The notes under the pieces are model-generated. The model saw nothing but the letters and a program-made list of their open reading frames with translations. It was not told the origin of the DNA and searched no databases. Both the position numbers and the translations under genes were made by a program. Positions 7,759 through 15,098 of a DNA stretch of 18,301 nucleotides are shown piece by piece. The stretch's first letter is position 1, and each line of letters opens with the position of its first letter. Source of the stretch: DATEAV01 sp964513155 (GTDB lineage Bacteria; Chloroflexota; Anaerolineae; Anaerolineales; E44-bin32); assembly GCA_964513155.1 (NCBI GenBank), contig CAZEMA010000047.1:1-18301 (forward strand), given 5' to 3'.

Positions 7759-8838
7759 CTATGCTGACTCCCCTCCCTGCCCCGAGGCGATCCGGCGAGC
7801 GATTGCTCGGTCGATCTTGCCCATCGGCAGCCGCCCCAGCCGAGCGATCGGCGTCCAACGGATCTCGCTGTGGTCCAGGGCCCTCGGCTCGCCGCCTACC
7901 AGGCGGCACTCAAATGCATGCACGGTGACGCGAAAGTGCGTATACGTGTTCTCGAAGGCTCCGATTTCCTCTCCCACCACGACCTTGACCCCCAGTTCCT
8001 CGCGTAGCTCCCGCCGGAGACAGGCCTTAAGGGTCTCATCGGACTCCTGCTTCCCTCCTGGGAACTCCCATAGACCGCCCAGGAGGCTGCCCTCCGGCCG
8101 GCGGCCGACCAGGACATCTCCATTCCGCCTCAACACAGCTGCCGCGACCGTACGGTGAGGGATTGGGCGCCGGCGCGCACGCACGGGCCGCTTGGCCTGG
8201 GTACGGCGAGCCCGCGCCAGACAGGCCTGGGCCAGGGGGCAGCGGAGGCAATCCGGCGAACGGGGCGCGCAGATGGTCGTCCCCAGGTCCATCAAGGCCT
8301 GATTGAATTCGGAGGCGCGACCGCGGGGGAGGAGACCGGCCGCCTGGGCGAGCAGCCGCCGTTCCCCCTCCGGGGTGCGGGGGTCGAGGGGAAGGTCGAA
8401 GAGGCGCGAGAGGATTCGCCGCAGGTTGCCATCCAGGGCAATGGCGTCCGCGCCGAAAGCGAATGTGGCGATCGCCGCCGCCGTGTATCGGCCGATTCCG
8501 GGGAGGCGCTCGAGCTCAGCTGCCGTCTCGGGCAGCCGGCCGCCACGCTCAGTGACCAGAATCTGGGCCGCCCGATGCAGGTGGCGCGCCCGGCTGTAGT
8601 AGCCCAGGCCCTCCCATAGGGCGAGAACCTCCTCTTGGGAGGCGGCGGCCAGCGACTGCACGTTGGGAAAGCGGGCCATCCAGCGTTCGTAGTAGGGGAG
8701 GACCGCTTCGACGCGCGTCTGCTGCAACATGATCTCTGAGACCCAGATAGCGTAGGGGTCGTGAGTCCGCCGCCAGGGAAGATCCCGGGCGTTGGCCCCA
8801 TACCAGACAAGCAGGGCCTTGCTGAGGGGATGACGCAT
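7759..8838 (-). CDS. mutY: A/G-specific adenine glycosylase with C-terminal Nudix domain
   Basis: DNA repair glycosylase that removes adenine opposite 8-oxoguanine; 359 residues from ATG 8838. The N-terminal HhH-GPD domain has the catalytic Glu35 (VSEIMLQQT), the helix-hairpin-helix LPGIGRYTAAAI (112-123) and catalytic Asp136 (ALDGN). The [4Fe-4S] cluster loop is Cys190-x6-Cys197-x2-Cys200-x5-Cys206. The C-terminal domain (about 228-359) carries GGLWEFPGG and a complete Nudix box G-x5-E-x7-REL-x-EELGV (262-284). E. coli MutY has lost this consensus, so hydrolase activity on oxidised nucleotides is possible here, though unproven. The start at 8838 is preferred over the ATG at 8883 because it matches the family and sits 6 nt after a -10 box, suggesting a leaderless message. 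Confidence 0.96.
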   Translation of the reverse strand: MRHPLSKALLVWYGANARDLPWRRTHDPYAIWVSEIMLQQTRVEAVLPYYERWMARFPNVQSLAAASQEEVLALWEGLGYYSRARHLHRAAQILVTERGGRLPETAAELERLPGIGRYTAAAIATFAFGADAIALDGNLRRILSRLFDLPLDPRTPEGERRLLAQAAGLLPRGRASEFNQALMDLGTTICAPRSPDCLRCPLAQACLARARRTQAKRPVRARRRPIPHRTVAAAVLRRNGDVLVGRRPEGSLLGGLWEFPGGKQESDETLKACLRRELREELGVKVVVGEEIGAFENTYTHFRVTVHAFECRLVGGEPRALDHSEIRWTPIARLGRLPMGKIDRAIARRIASGQGGESA

Positions 8839-8844
8839 GGCGGC

Positions 8845-8874
8845 ATTGTACCGGCGCGCAGGTGGGGGTGGCAA
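8845..8874 (-). promoter_or_regulatory. mutY promoter, leaderless arrangement
   Basis: On the minus strand TTGCCA (8869-8874) and TACAAT (8845-8850) are separated by 18 nt, a good sigma-70-type pair. The -10 ends 6 nt before the ATG at 8838, so transcription should begin at or next to the start codon. No Shine-Dalgarno precedes the ATG, in agreement. Confidence 0.55.
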
Positions 8875-9122
8875 GGATTCCATCTCGGATGGATGGGAGG
8901 CTCAGCAATGGCCGTCTCCCCCGTGTGGAGTGCGGGGGGCGATCTTCCTGTGCGGGCCGCCGTCATCGGCGGCCCGTGGATGGCCTGCGAGCACAGAGCC
9001 CCGCCGCGGACGGCGGGGGAGCAAGGGGCGAGTATCGTCCAAGGGGATTGAGGACACCTGCATCCTCGGCCTGTCTCATATGTCCTGAAGCCACACGCAC
9101 ATGCGACCGGTCCGCCCACCTG

Positions 9123-9131
9123 TGGTATCCT
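9123..9131 (+). promoter_or_regulatory. Possible -10 for the thioesterase gene
   Basis: TGGTATCCT resembles an extended -10 (TG-n-TATCCT). It would start transcription near 9138 and leave a leader of about 50 nt. No clear -35 is seen. Confidence 0.35.
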
Positions 9132-9186
9132 CCCGGTCGCGTACCGACCGGCACAATTCATCTCTCGTAATCTCCCCGGAGTCGCT

Positions 9187-9618
9187 ATGGCTGACTTTCG
9201 GTTCTTCCACCCCATTGAAGTCCGCTACGGTGACATCGATGCCCAAGGACACGCCAACAACGCTGTCTACTTCACCTACATGGAGCAAGCACGGGTGTTG
9301 TACATCCAGCACCTCGGACTCTGGGAAGGTTCGGACTTCAACGCGATCGGCATCATCCTGGCGGAGGCGACCTGCACCTACAAGGCACCTATCCACTTTG
9401 GACAGACAATCCGCGTGGGCGTCAAAACGGTCCGGCTGGGGAATCGAAGCCTGGAGCTGAACTACAGCCTCCAGGATGCGAAGAGTGGCCAGGAGATGGC
9501 GACCGGCCGGACGATCCAGGTTGCCTACGACTACCCCAAAGGGGAGTCGATTCCCATCCCCGAGAAATGGCGCCGGACGGTTGAGGGGTTTGAGGGGATC
9601 GGTTCGGATAAGGCCTGA
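9187..9618 (+). CDS. Acyl-CoA thioesterase, 4HBT/YbgC-FadM type
   Basis: Hotdog-fold thioesterase of 143 residues, the normal size. The active-site stretch VRYGDIDAQGHANNAVYFTYMEQAR (12-36) contains the catalytic Asp18 and the HANN segment that precedes the long hotdog helix. ATCTYKAPIHFG follows in the typical place. Family members hydrolyse acyl-CoA or acyl-ACP thioesters in the cytosol; chain length or aromatic specificity is not readable from sequence. CGGAG about 6 nt before the ATG supports the start. It is divergent from mutY and ends about 250 bp before the next gene, with a hairpin between, so it is probably monocistronic. Confidence 0.92.
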   Translation: MADFRFFHPIEVRYGDIDAQGHANNAVYFTYMEQARVLYIQHLGLWEGSDFNAIGIILAEATCTYKAPIHFGQTIRVGVKTVRLGNRSLELNYSLQDAKSGQEMATGRTIQVAYDYPKGESIPIPEKWRRTVEGFEGIGSDKA

Positions 9619-9652
9619 TCTGACGCCTTGGCCGGGCGGAGCGCGCCGACTT

Positions 9653-9689
9653 GCCGACTTCCGAAGTCCGAAGGACTTCGGAAGTCGGC
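9653..9689. repeat. Perfect 17-bp-arm hairpin in the thioesterase-LLM gap
   Basis: Arms GCCGACTTCCGAAGTCC (9653-9669) and GGACTTCGGAAGTCGGC (9673-9689) are exact complements around GAA. Each arm is itself partly palindromic (GACTTC-C-GAAGTC). There is no T-tract after it on either strand. It may act as a Rho-aided terminator or be another extragenic palindrome like that at 752-861, with which it shares the 3-nt loop design but not the sequence. Confidence 0.88.
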
Positions 9690-9786
9690 GGGTGAGCATG
9701 CCTCCCCTGGCGGGATAGTGCCGCCGGCCGGGGTACTGTTGCGGAAGTTGCCCCGTCTGTCAAAGGCCGCTGTCCCCGACGCCAAG

Positions 9787-9825
9787 ACACCCGGTTTCTG
9801 GTGTCCTGCCAAACGGGTGTATCAT
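9787..9825 (+). promoter_or_regulatory. Possible promoter and dyad for the LLM-M19 cluster
   Basis: TATCAT at 9820-9825 is a reasonable -10; transcription would begin near 9832, which excludes the ATG at 9824 as start and leaves a short leader for ATG 9866. An imperfect dyad ACACCCGGTTT (9787-9797) / AAACGGGTGT (9811-9820) overlaps the -35 to -10 region and could be an operator. This is inferred from sequence pattern only. Confidence 0.35.
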
Positions 9826-9865
9826 GGGCGAGCAGTCCGCCTCCCAGCGACACCCAAAGAGGTCC

Positions 9866-10870
9866 ATGCACTTCGACGCCAGCCTTCCCCCAACCTCATT
9901 GCGTCAGATCCCCGACCTGGTCCGGGCAGCCGAGGAGGTTGGCTTTGATGCCATCTGGTCGACCGAGACACAGCACGATCCCTTCCTGCCGCTGAGTCTT
10001 GTGGCGGAGCACAGCCACCGGTTGCGATTCGGGACGGCCGTCGCCCTAGGATTCACCCGCAGCCCCACGACGCTGGCTCACACAGCCTGGGACCTGGCCG
10101 AGGCTTCGAAAGGCCGCTTCCTCCTCGGGTTGGGAACACAAGTGCGGGCGCATATCGTGCGCCGCCATGGGATGCCCTGGCCCGATTCGCCGGCGGGCAA
10201 GCTGCGCGACCTCATCGGCGCCATCCGGGCTGTCTGGGCAGCCTGGCAGCGAAGCGAGCCGCTGAGTTTTCAAGGGGAATACTACAAGCTCAACCTGATG
10301 ACGCCTTTCTTCGATCCGGGCCCGATCGAATACCCCGACATCCCCATCTACATCGCCGGCGTCAATAAGGCCTTGTGCCGGCTGGCTGGCGAGGCGGCCG
10401 ACGGATTGCTGGCGCATCCCTACCACTCGGCGCAGTACCTGCGGGAGGTTGTGCGTCCCGCGCTGATGGCAGGCGCGGCGCGCAGCGGGCACCCACCCGA
10501 GGCCGTCCACCTGGCCGTGACCGTGATGGTCGCCGACAGCCTGGACGAGGCCGACTTCGTCCGCGCCCAGATCGCCTTCTACGCCTCGACTCCCTCCTAC
10601 CGGACGGTGATGGCCCACCATGGCTGGGGCGAGGTCGCCGATCGGCTGCGGACCCTCGCCCGAGCTGGCCAGTGGGGGGACATGCCCGCACTCATCGGCG
10701 ACGAGATGCTCAGGACCTTCGCTGTCATCGCGCCGGCGCAGGAGCTGGCCTCCGCTCTCCAGGAGCGCTACGCCGGCCTCGCCGACCGCTTGAGCCTCTA
10801 CATGCCCTTTGCCCCTGGCGCGCGAGATGACTTCTGGCGAAAACTCGCCTCGGATCTGCGGGACCTATGA
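9866..10870 (+). CDS. LLM class F420-dependent oxidoreductase
   Basis: Luciferase-like (beta/alpha)8 flavin/F420 oxidoreductase, 334 residues, resembling the TIGR03617-type F420 family. Seen in the sequence: AAEEVGFDAIWSTETQHDPFLPL near the N-terminus, LRFGTAVALGFTRSPTTLAHTAWDLAEASKGRFLLGLGTQ (the strand and helix around the cofactor site), and PDIPIYIAGVNKALCRLAGEAADGLLAHPY. The start at 9866 is preferred to 9824: it has AAAGAGG just upstream and lies after a likely -10 that overlaps 9824. The substrate is unknown. It overlaps the following dipeptidase by ATGA. Carrying such a protein suggests, but does not prove, that the host makes coenzyme F420, since some LLM proteins use FMN. Confidence 0.9.
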   Translation: MHFDASLPPTSLRQIPDLVRAAEEVGFDAIWSTETQHDPFLPLSLVAEHSHRLRFGTAVALGFTRSPTTLAHTAWDLAEASKGRFLLGLGTQVRAHIVRRHGMPWPDSPAGKLRDLIGAIRAVWAAWQRSEPLSFQGEYYKLNLMTPFFDPGPIEYPDIPIYIAGVNKALCRLAGEAADGLLAHPYHSAQYLREVVRPALMAGAARSGHPPEAVHLAVTVMVADSLDEADFVRAQIAFYASTPSYRTVMAHHGWGEVADRLRTLARAGQWGDMPALIGDEMLRTFAVIAPAQELASALQERYAGLADRLSLYMPFAPGARDDFWRKLASDLRDL

Positions 10871-11958
10871 CGCTCATCGTTGACTCGCACGAGGACATCG
10901 CCTGGAACACGCTGACGTTCGGCCGCGATTACACCTTGCCCGTCGCGGCTACCCGGCTGCGCGAGGCGGGGACAGAGATCCCGACCCACAACGGGGAGAC
11001 GCTCCTGGGATGGGCCGAATGGCTGCTGGGCCGGGTTGCCGTGGTGTTTGCCACCCTGCAGGCTGCTCCGATCCGTCGCCAGACCGGCGCCTGGGACAGC
11101 CAGTGCTACGCCGATGGCGAGCAGGCCCACCGCCTGTACTGGAACCAGCTTGAGTTCTATCACCGCCTGGTGGATGACCACCCGGACAAGTTCCGGCTCG
11201 TCCTGAGCCGGGGCGACCTGGAGGCTACCCTGGCCGGCTGGGAGGGGGATGATCTCGCCGGCCGGCGGGTCGGGTTGGTGCTGCTGATGGAGGGAGCCGA
11301 CGCCGTCCGGGCTCCGGAGGAACTACCGGAGTGGTACGAGGGCGGCATGCGCATCCTGGGGCCCGCCTGGATGGGGACGCGCTACGCCGGCGGGACTCGC
11401 GAACCCGGGCCGCTGACCGCGGATGGGCATGCCCTCCTGGAAATCATGGCCGGCCTGGGAGTGATCCTCGACCTCAGCCACATGGCCGAGCCTGGCATGT
11501 TGGAGGCCTTTGACCGCTATCCGGGGCCTATCATCGCCTCGCATGCCAACTCCCTGGCGCTGCTTGCCGGCTACCCTTACCCGGAACGCCAACTGAGCGA
11601 CCTGGCCATCCGGCGGCTGGCCGAGCATGAGGGCGTGGTCGGCATCGTCCCCTACAATCGCTTCCTGCGGGCCGGCTGGGAGCGCCCCGATGGCCGCACC
11701 GGCATCACCCTGGATCATGTCGTCGCCCACATCGACCACGTTTGCCAGTTGGTGGGCGACGCGGCGCACGTGGGAATCGGCAGCGACTTTGATGGCGGGT
11801 TCGGTTTGGATGCCGTACCTGAGGGGCTTGACAGCGTGGCCGACCTGCGGTTTATTGGCGACAGGCTGGAGACGCACGGCTTCAGCCGGGCAGAGGTTGA
11901 TGCCGTCTTGAGCGGCAATTGGCTTCGGCTGTTACGCCGGGCCCTGCCGGAGACCTGA
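10867..11958 (+). CDS. Dipeptidase, peptidase family M19 (renal dipeptidase type)
   Basis: Zinc dipeptidase of the amidohydrolase-like M19 family, 363 residues. The expected metal ligands are visible: His8 and Asp10 (DSHED), Glu142 (LLMEGAD), His205 (DLSHM) and His226 (SHANS); GIGSDFDG (303-310) supplies the conserved Asp near the C-terminus. No signal peptide is present, so it should be cytosolic. Family members cleave dipeptides, often with D-residues, or related amides and lactams. It is translationally coupled to the F420-type oxidoreductase (ATGA at 10867-10870) and is followed 3 nt later by a small membrane protein, a tight cluster that hints at a shared but unknown task. Confidence 0.94.
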   Translation: MTLIVDSHEDIAWNTLTFGRDYTLPVAATRLREAGTEIPTHNGETLLGWAEWLLGRVAVVFATLQAAPIRRQTGAWDSQCYADGEQAHRLYWNQLEFYHRLVDDHPDKFRLVLSRGDLEATLAGWEGDDLAGRRVGLVLLMEGADAVRAPEELPEWYEGGMRILGPAWMGTRYAGGTREPGPLTADGHALLEIMAGLGVILDLSHMAEPGMLEAFDRYPGPIIASHANSLALLAGYPYPERQLSDLAIRRLAEHEGVVGIVPYNRFLRAGWERPDGRTGITLDHVVAHIDHVCQLVGDAAHVGIGSDFDGGFGLDAVPEGLDSVADLRFIGDRLETHGFSRAEVDAVLSGNWLRLLRRALPET

Positions 11959-11961
11959 AGA

Positions 11962-12426
11962 ATGCCTACGAGTCCGCTAACGCCTCGCCAGGTCAGATGG
12001 GTCCGCGGCTGGATGATCGTGATCCTGATCGGCCTGGGCATCTTCGCCATAGGCGTTAACCCTGACCTGATCGGCCTGGACCAAAGTCCGGTGATCGGTT
12101 TCGTCCAGGTGGGGGTGTGGCTGACGGGTTTGGGGATCCTGCTCGTGGGGGCGTATGCTGCGGTCCGGGTGATGCGCAACAGCCGCCCGAACTCGCTGCG
12201 GGCCGACATCGGCCTGCGGCTGATCGCAACCGGCTATGTCGTGGCGGCAGCCGCCTCACTGGCGGACTTCATCGGAATCGGCTCGCACCACCTTCCTTGG
12301 ATCTACTTCGGCCCCATCCAGGTGATGGGATTGGCGATGGGCGGGCTCACGAGCCTCGTGGGAATCGTCCTGTATTGGCCCCGGAAGACCACGCCCCCGC
12401 CTTCGAAAGAAGACCCGGGGGCGTGA
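11962..12426 (+). CDS. Conserved small membrane protein of unknown function
   Basis: 154 residues with about four membrane helices: roughly 16-33 (GWMIVILIGLGIFAIGV), 45-66, 84-103 and 118-138. The linker RNSRPNSLRADIGLRLIATGY is polar and basic and probably cytoplasmic. There is no catalytic motif. The C-terminal tail (RKTTPPPSKEDPGA) is short and charged. It starts 3 nt after the dipeptidase stop with GGAGACC upstream, so it is almost certainly co-transcribed. I do not recognise a named family. Confidence 0.8.
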   Translation: MPTSPLTPRQVRWVRGWMIVILIGLGIFAIGVNPDLIGLDQSPVIGFVQVGVWLTGLGILLVGAYAAVRVMRNSRPNSLRADIGLRLIATGYVVAAAASLADFIGIGSHHLPWIYFGPIQVMGLAMGGLTSLVGIVLYWPRKTTPPPSKEDPGA

Positions 12427-12457
12427 TCCCTGGTTCTCGAGCCGACGAACTGCAGCG

Positions 12458-12490
12458 GACGACGGACCGTGGTCCGTCGTCTATCGTCCG
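12458..12490. repeat. Second copy of the GACGATAGACGAC hairpin element, at convergent gene ends
   Basis: Arms GACGACGGACC (12458-12468) and GGTCCGTCGTC (12471-12481) are exact complements with a 2-nt centre. On the minus strand 12476-12488 reads GACGATAGACGAC, the same 13-mer as 4979-4991. It lies between the convergent membrane-protein and ferredoxin-NADP reductase genes, where a two-way transcription stop would be useful. It also supplies the last codons and the TAG of the reductase gene. Confidence 0.8.
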
Positions 12491-13521
12491 GTTTCCTCCA
12501 TCTTCACACTGGAATGGCCCGGGAAGACCTTGCCACCTGGTTTGAGCGCGGTGTAGGCGTAGTTCACGGCTATCGTCACCTGCCCGTAGCCCATGACGAT
12601 CAGATTGAGCGGCTCGAGACCCTCCTGGAGGGCCAGGTCCCCGGCAGCATACACCAAGGGCAGGTTGGTTTCCATCCGCTGGTTGACCTTGAGATAGCGC
12701 TGGCCAACCGTCTCGACCCCCCATTCTCGGATCGGCCCCAGATCAGCTTTGAAGCCCAGGGCCATGATCACGCTGTCGACGTCGAGTACGGTCTCCTCTT
12801 GCGTGCGGTTGTCGAAGAGGATCGCCCGTTCGAGGCGGCTCTCGCCTGCCAATCGACGGACCTCGTGGAAGACGCGCACGTTCACTTTGGAGGACATCAG
12901 GGCGCTGACCGAAGCGTCGTGAGCCCGGAAGCCCTCACGGCGATGGATCAGCGTTGTCTGTCGCGCCTCCGGTTCGAGCGCCAGAGCCCAGTCCACCGCG
13001 CTGTCCCCCCCGCCCACAATCAGGACCCGCTGGCCCGCGAAGTCATGAGGGTCCTTGACCATGTACTGGACCCCCCTGCCCTCGAAGCGGAGAATGCTCT
13101 CGTTGTTCATGCGGACGGGCTCGAAGGCTCCGATCCCGGCGGTGAGGATCATGGCCCGAGACCAGTGTCTGCCCCGGTTGGTCTCGATCAGCCAGCACTC
13201 CTCGCCTGCCTGGCCGGTGGGGATGGGCGCCCGAACCAGGCGCTGGGCCGTCTCATCCAGCAACAGGACCGGGTTCCAGCGGCTGGCCTGCTTCACCAGA
13301 TCGCTTACCAGATCCTTAGCCACAATGGCAGGGATGCCTGGCGTGTCGTAGATGACCTTGGTCGGGTAGAGGACGGTGAGCTGCCCGCCTGGTTGGGGAA
13401 GGGAGTCGATCAGCTTGACCGAGAGCTCGCGCATGCCGGCGTAGAAAGCGCCGAACAAACCGGTCGGCCCGGCGCCGATGAAGGTGATGTCAAAGACCTG
13501 AGGGTGGTCGTCCCGGCTCAT
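12481..13521 (-). CDS. Ferredoxin--NADP(+) reductase, thioredoxin-reductase-like type
   Basis: FAD- and NADP-binding flavoprotein of 346 residues. The FAD motif GAGPTG is at 16-21, the NADP motif GGGDSA at 170-175, and the second FAD motif AAGD at 292-295. It lacks the redox CxxC of thioredoxin reductase between the two nucleotide-binding parts and has the IDSLPQPGGQL...LYP signature, which places it with YumC-type ferredoxin-NADP reductases. It moves electrons between ferredoxin (or flavodoxin) and NADP(H) in the cytosol. ATG 13521 has AGAGGA upstream. It lies downstream of rhomboid and gmk on the same strand but with a 127-bp gap and its own promoter candidate. The last residues and stop fall in a repeat element. 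Confidence 0.93.
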   Translation of the reverse strand: MSRDDHPQVFDITFIGAGPTGLFGAFYAGMRELSVKLIDSLPQPGGQLTVLYPTKVIYDTPGIPAIVAKDLVSDLVKQASRWNPVLLLDETAQRLVRAPIPTGQAGEECWLIETNRGRHWSRAMILTAGIGAFEPVRMNNESILRFEGRGVQYMVKDPHDFAGQRVLIVGGGDSAVDWALALEPEARQTTLIHRREGFRAHDASVSALMSSKVNVRVFHEVRRLAGESRLERAILFDNRTQEETVLDVDSVIMALGFKADLGPIREWGVETVGQRYLKVNQRMETNLPLVYAAGDLALQEGLEPLNLIVMGYGQVTIAVNYAYTALKPGGKVFPGHSSVKMEETGR

Positions 13522-13562
13522 CGAGGATTCCTCTTCTTGACCAGGGAGGATAGGTGGAGGGG

Positions 13563-13591
13563 CTGTAAAGGCGGCGAGGGACCGGTGTCAA
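13563..13591 (-). promoter_or_regulatory. Possible promoter for the ferredoxin-NADP reductase gene
   Basis: A perfect TTGACA -35 (13586-13591, minus strand) is followed after 17 nt by TTACAG (13563-13568), a weak -10. It sits in the 127-bp gap after the rhomboid gene and would give a leader of about 35 nt. Confidence 0.4.
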
Positions 13592-13648
13592 TCGGAGCTA
13601 CGCTGCCCGCTCCGTGGAGGGGGGCAAGTCAGGGTGAGGGTCACCGCC

Positions 13649-14482
13649 TCATCCGCCGTTGAAGGGGCTCCTTGTCGCCAGCCATGCCAGGAGGGCGATG
13701 ACTCCGGCCGCCACCATGGCCCCGGGCCAGACGTCGCGCCACCGCCTCCGGTCGCGCAGCTGGAAACGGAAGGCGTCGACCCAGACGGGCTCAAGCCTCG
13801 GGCCCAGGAACCAGGCGAGCGTGGTTCCAGCCAGGAGGCCCCCCAGGTGCCCCCAGTTGTCAATCCCGGGCGTCAGGCCCAGACCCAGGTTGAGCACGGC
13901 AACGAAGATGATCTGCCGCAGCTGGACAGAGCCCCATCGGCCCAAAGTCGAACGGTGGAGGAAGAGAAACGCCCCCAGAGCTCCGAGCAGGCCGAAGATC
14001 GCGCCCGAAGCCCCAACCGAGGGGTAAGGGCTGAATGCCAGGCTGAAAGCCACGCCGGCAATTCCCGAGAGCAGGAAGACGACCAGCATGCGCCGGGATC
14101 CGAAGAAGCTCTCTACCGCAGGCCCCAGGGCATAGAGCGAGTACATGTTGACGAGGAGGTGGATCACACCGGCGTGGATGAAGATGGGGGTGATCAGCCG
14201 CCAAACCTGACCGACGGCGATCGCTTCGTTGACCTTGGCGCCCAGCACCATGACCAGGTCAACCCCGTAGAACTGCGTCGTCACCAATTGCAGCAGGAAC
14301 ACCAGGGCGGTCAGGGTGATGAGCCCGAGTGTGGCCGGAGAGCTCGTCAGACGACGGAGCGGCTTCAGACGCTTGGCGGAGGGCACGCCTCCGCCGGAGG
14401 CGGGTGTGGCGCCTGCCCCTTGCGGCTGGGAGGTCGAGCGTTCGGGCGCCGGCGGTGGGGCGACGAGCCCGGCGAGATTCAC
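13649..14482 (-). CDS. Rhomboid family intramembrane serine protease
   Basis: Membrane protease, 277 residues. The N-terminal 45 residues are Pro/Gly/Ala-rich and cytosolic-looking; about six to seven membrane helices follow. The catalytic Ser159 is in VGASGAIFG and the catalytic His212 in NWGHLGGLLAG. The HxxxN motif of helix 2 is His108 and Asn112 in VIHLLVNMYSLYALG. Rhomboids cut transmembrane substrates within the bilayer; the target is unknown. The start is a GTG at 14482, chosen because it overlaps the gmk stop by GTGA, an ordinary coupling arrangement. A second helix pair and basic loop near the C-terminus (RDRRRWRDVW) precede a last membrane segment. Confidence 0.93.
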   Translation of the reverse strand: MNLAGLVAPPPAPERSTSQPQGAGATPASGGGVPSAKRLKPLRRLTSSPATLGLITLTALVFLLQLVTTQFYGVDLVMVLGAKVNEAIAVGQVWRLITPIFIHAGVIHLLVNMYSLYALGPAVESFFGSRRMLVVFLLSGIAGVAFSLAFSPYPSVGASGAIFGLLGALGAFLFLHRSTLGRWGSVQLRQIIFVAVLNLGLGLTPGIDNWGHLGGLLAGTTLAWFLGPRLEPVWVDAFRFQLRDRRRWRDVWPGAMVAAGVIALLAWLATRSPFNGG

Positions 14483-15096
14483 AAGCTCACCCGCCGCGGG
14501 TGGGTGCGGTGATGCTCCGCCTGGATGATGGCGCGGATCGTGTCGACCGTCTGGTCGAGCTCACCGTCGCCGTTCACGACGACATAGTCGAAGAGATCCA
14601 GACGCTTGTACTCCTCGCGGGCCGTAGCGAGGCGCAACTGCAGGCCCTCTGGCGTCTCGGTCTTGCGCGCCTTCAGTCGCGCGATCAGCTCCTCTTCATT
14701 ACGGGTGGTTAGGAAGATCAGCAGTGCCTCCGGGCACAGACGGCGGACAGTCTCGGCCCCCTGGACGTCGATGCGCATGATGACATCCTTGCCGCTGGCC
14801 AAGGCTTCGCGGACCTGCTGTTTGGGGATACCCTTGTGGTCCTCGTAGACCAGGGCATGCTCGAGCAACTCCCCCCGGTCGATCATCGCCTCGAAGCCGG
14901 CCCGGCCGACAAAGAGGTATTGAACGCCATGGATCTCTCCGGGGCGCGGGGATCGTGAGGTGGCGGTGACGACGAAGTGGAACGGCAGACTGCGCTCTTT
15001 CATGCGTGTCAGGACGCTATCCTTGCCCGCCCCGGAGGGGCCGGAGATGACGATCATCAGGGGCTGGTGCTGACGTTGCAACAGCTCATCGTCCAT
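14479..15096 (-). CDS. gmk: Guanylate kinase
   Basis: Phosphorylates GMP to GDP with ATP in the cytosol; 205 residues, the normal size. The P-loop GPSGAGKDS is at 19-27. VTATSRSPRPGE is the GMP-binding arginine region, and FEAMIDRGELLEHA, KGIPKQQV, RIDVQGAETVRR and FLTTRNEEELIARL follow in family order. The glycine/tyrosine loop reads VYEDHKGIPK instead of the usual YGT form, a variant I associate with Chloroflexota. ATG 15096 is chosen over 15159 because AGGAGG lies about 8 nt upstream and a -10 lies between the two. It overlaps rhomboid by GTGA. Confidence 0.95.
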   Translation of the reverse strand: MDDELLQRQHQPLMIVISGPSGAGKDSVLTRMKERSLPFHFVVTATSRSPRPGEIHGVQYLFVGRAGFEAMIDRGELLEHALVYEDHKGIPKQQVREALASGKDVIMRIDVQGAETVRRLCPEALLIFLTTRNEEELIARLKARKTETPEGLQLRLATAREEYKRLDLFDYVVVNGDGELDQTVDTIRAIIQAEHHRTHPRRVSL

Positions 15097-15098
15097 GC

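Larger units (their letters stand above)
8839..9186. other. Divergent mutY/thioesterase spacer with two GC hairpins
   Basis: This 348-bp stretch has no convincing gene. It holds the mutY promoter at its left end. In the middle are two perfect hairpins: 10-bp arms CGGGCCGCCG / CGGCGGCCCG (8953-8962 / 8967-8976, loop TCAT) and 8-bp arms CCCCGCCG / CGGCGGGG (8999-9006 / 9011-9018, loop CGGA). Neither is followed by a T-run on either strand, so they are not intrinsic terminators. A structured leader or small RNA is possible but I recognise no riboswitch or RNA family. Confidence 0.6.

Noticed and set aside
8839..9186. A known riboswitch or 6S/SRP RNA in the mutY-thioesterase spacer
   Set aside because: No consensus of a known RNA class could be matched by eye; only two simple hairpins are supported.
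13649..14512. A plus-strand frame opposite the rhomboid gene
   Set aside because: The minus strand encodes all rhomboid catalytic motifs; the plus frame is low-complexity Gln/Glu/Arg-rich antisense.
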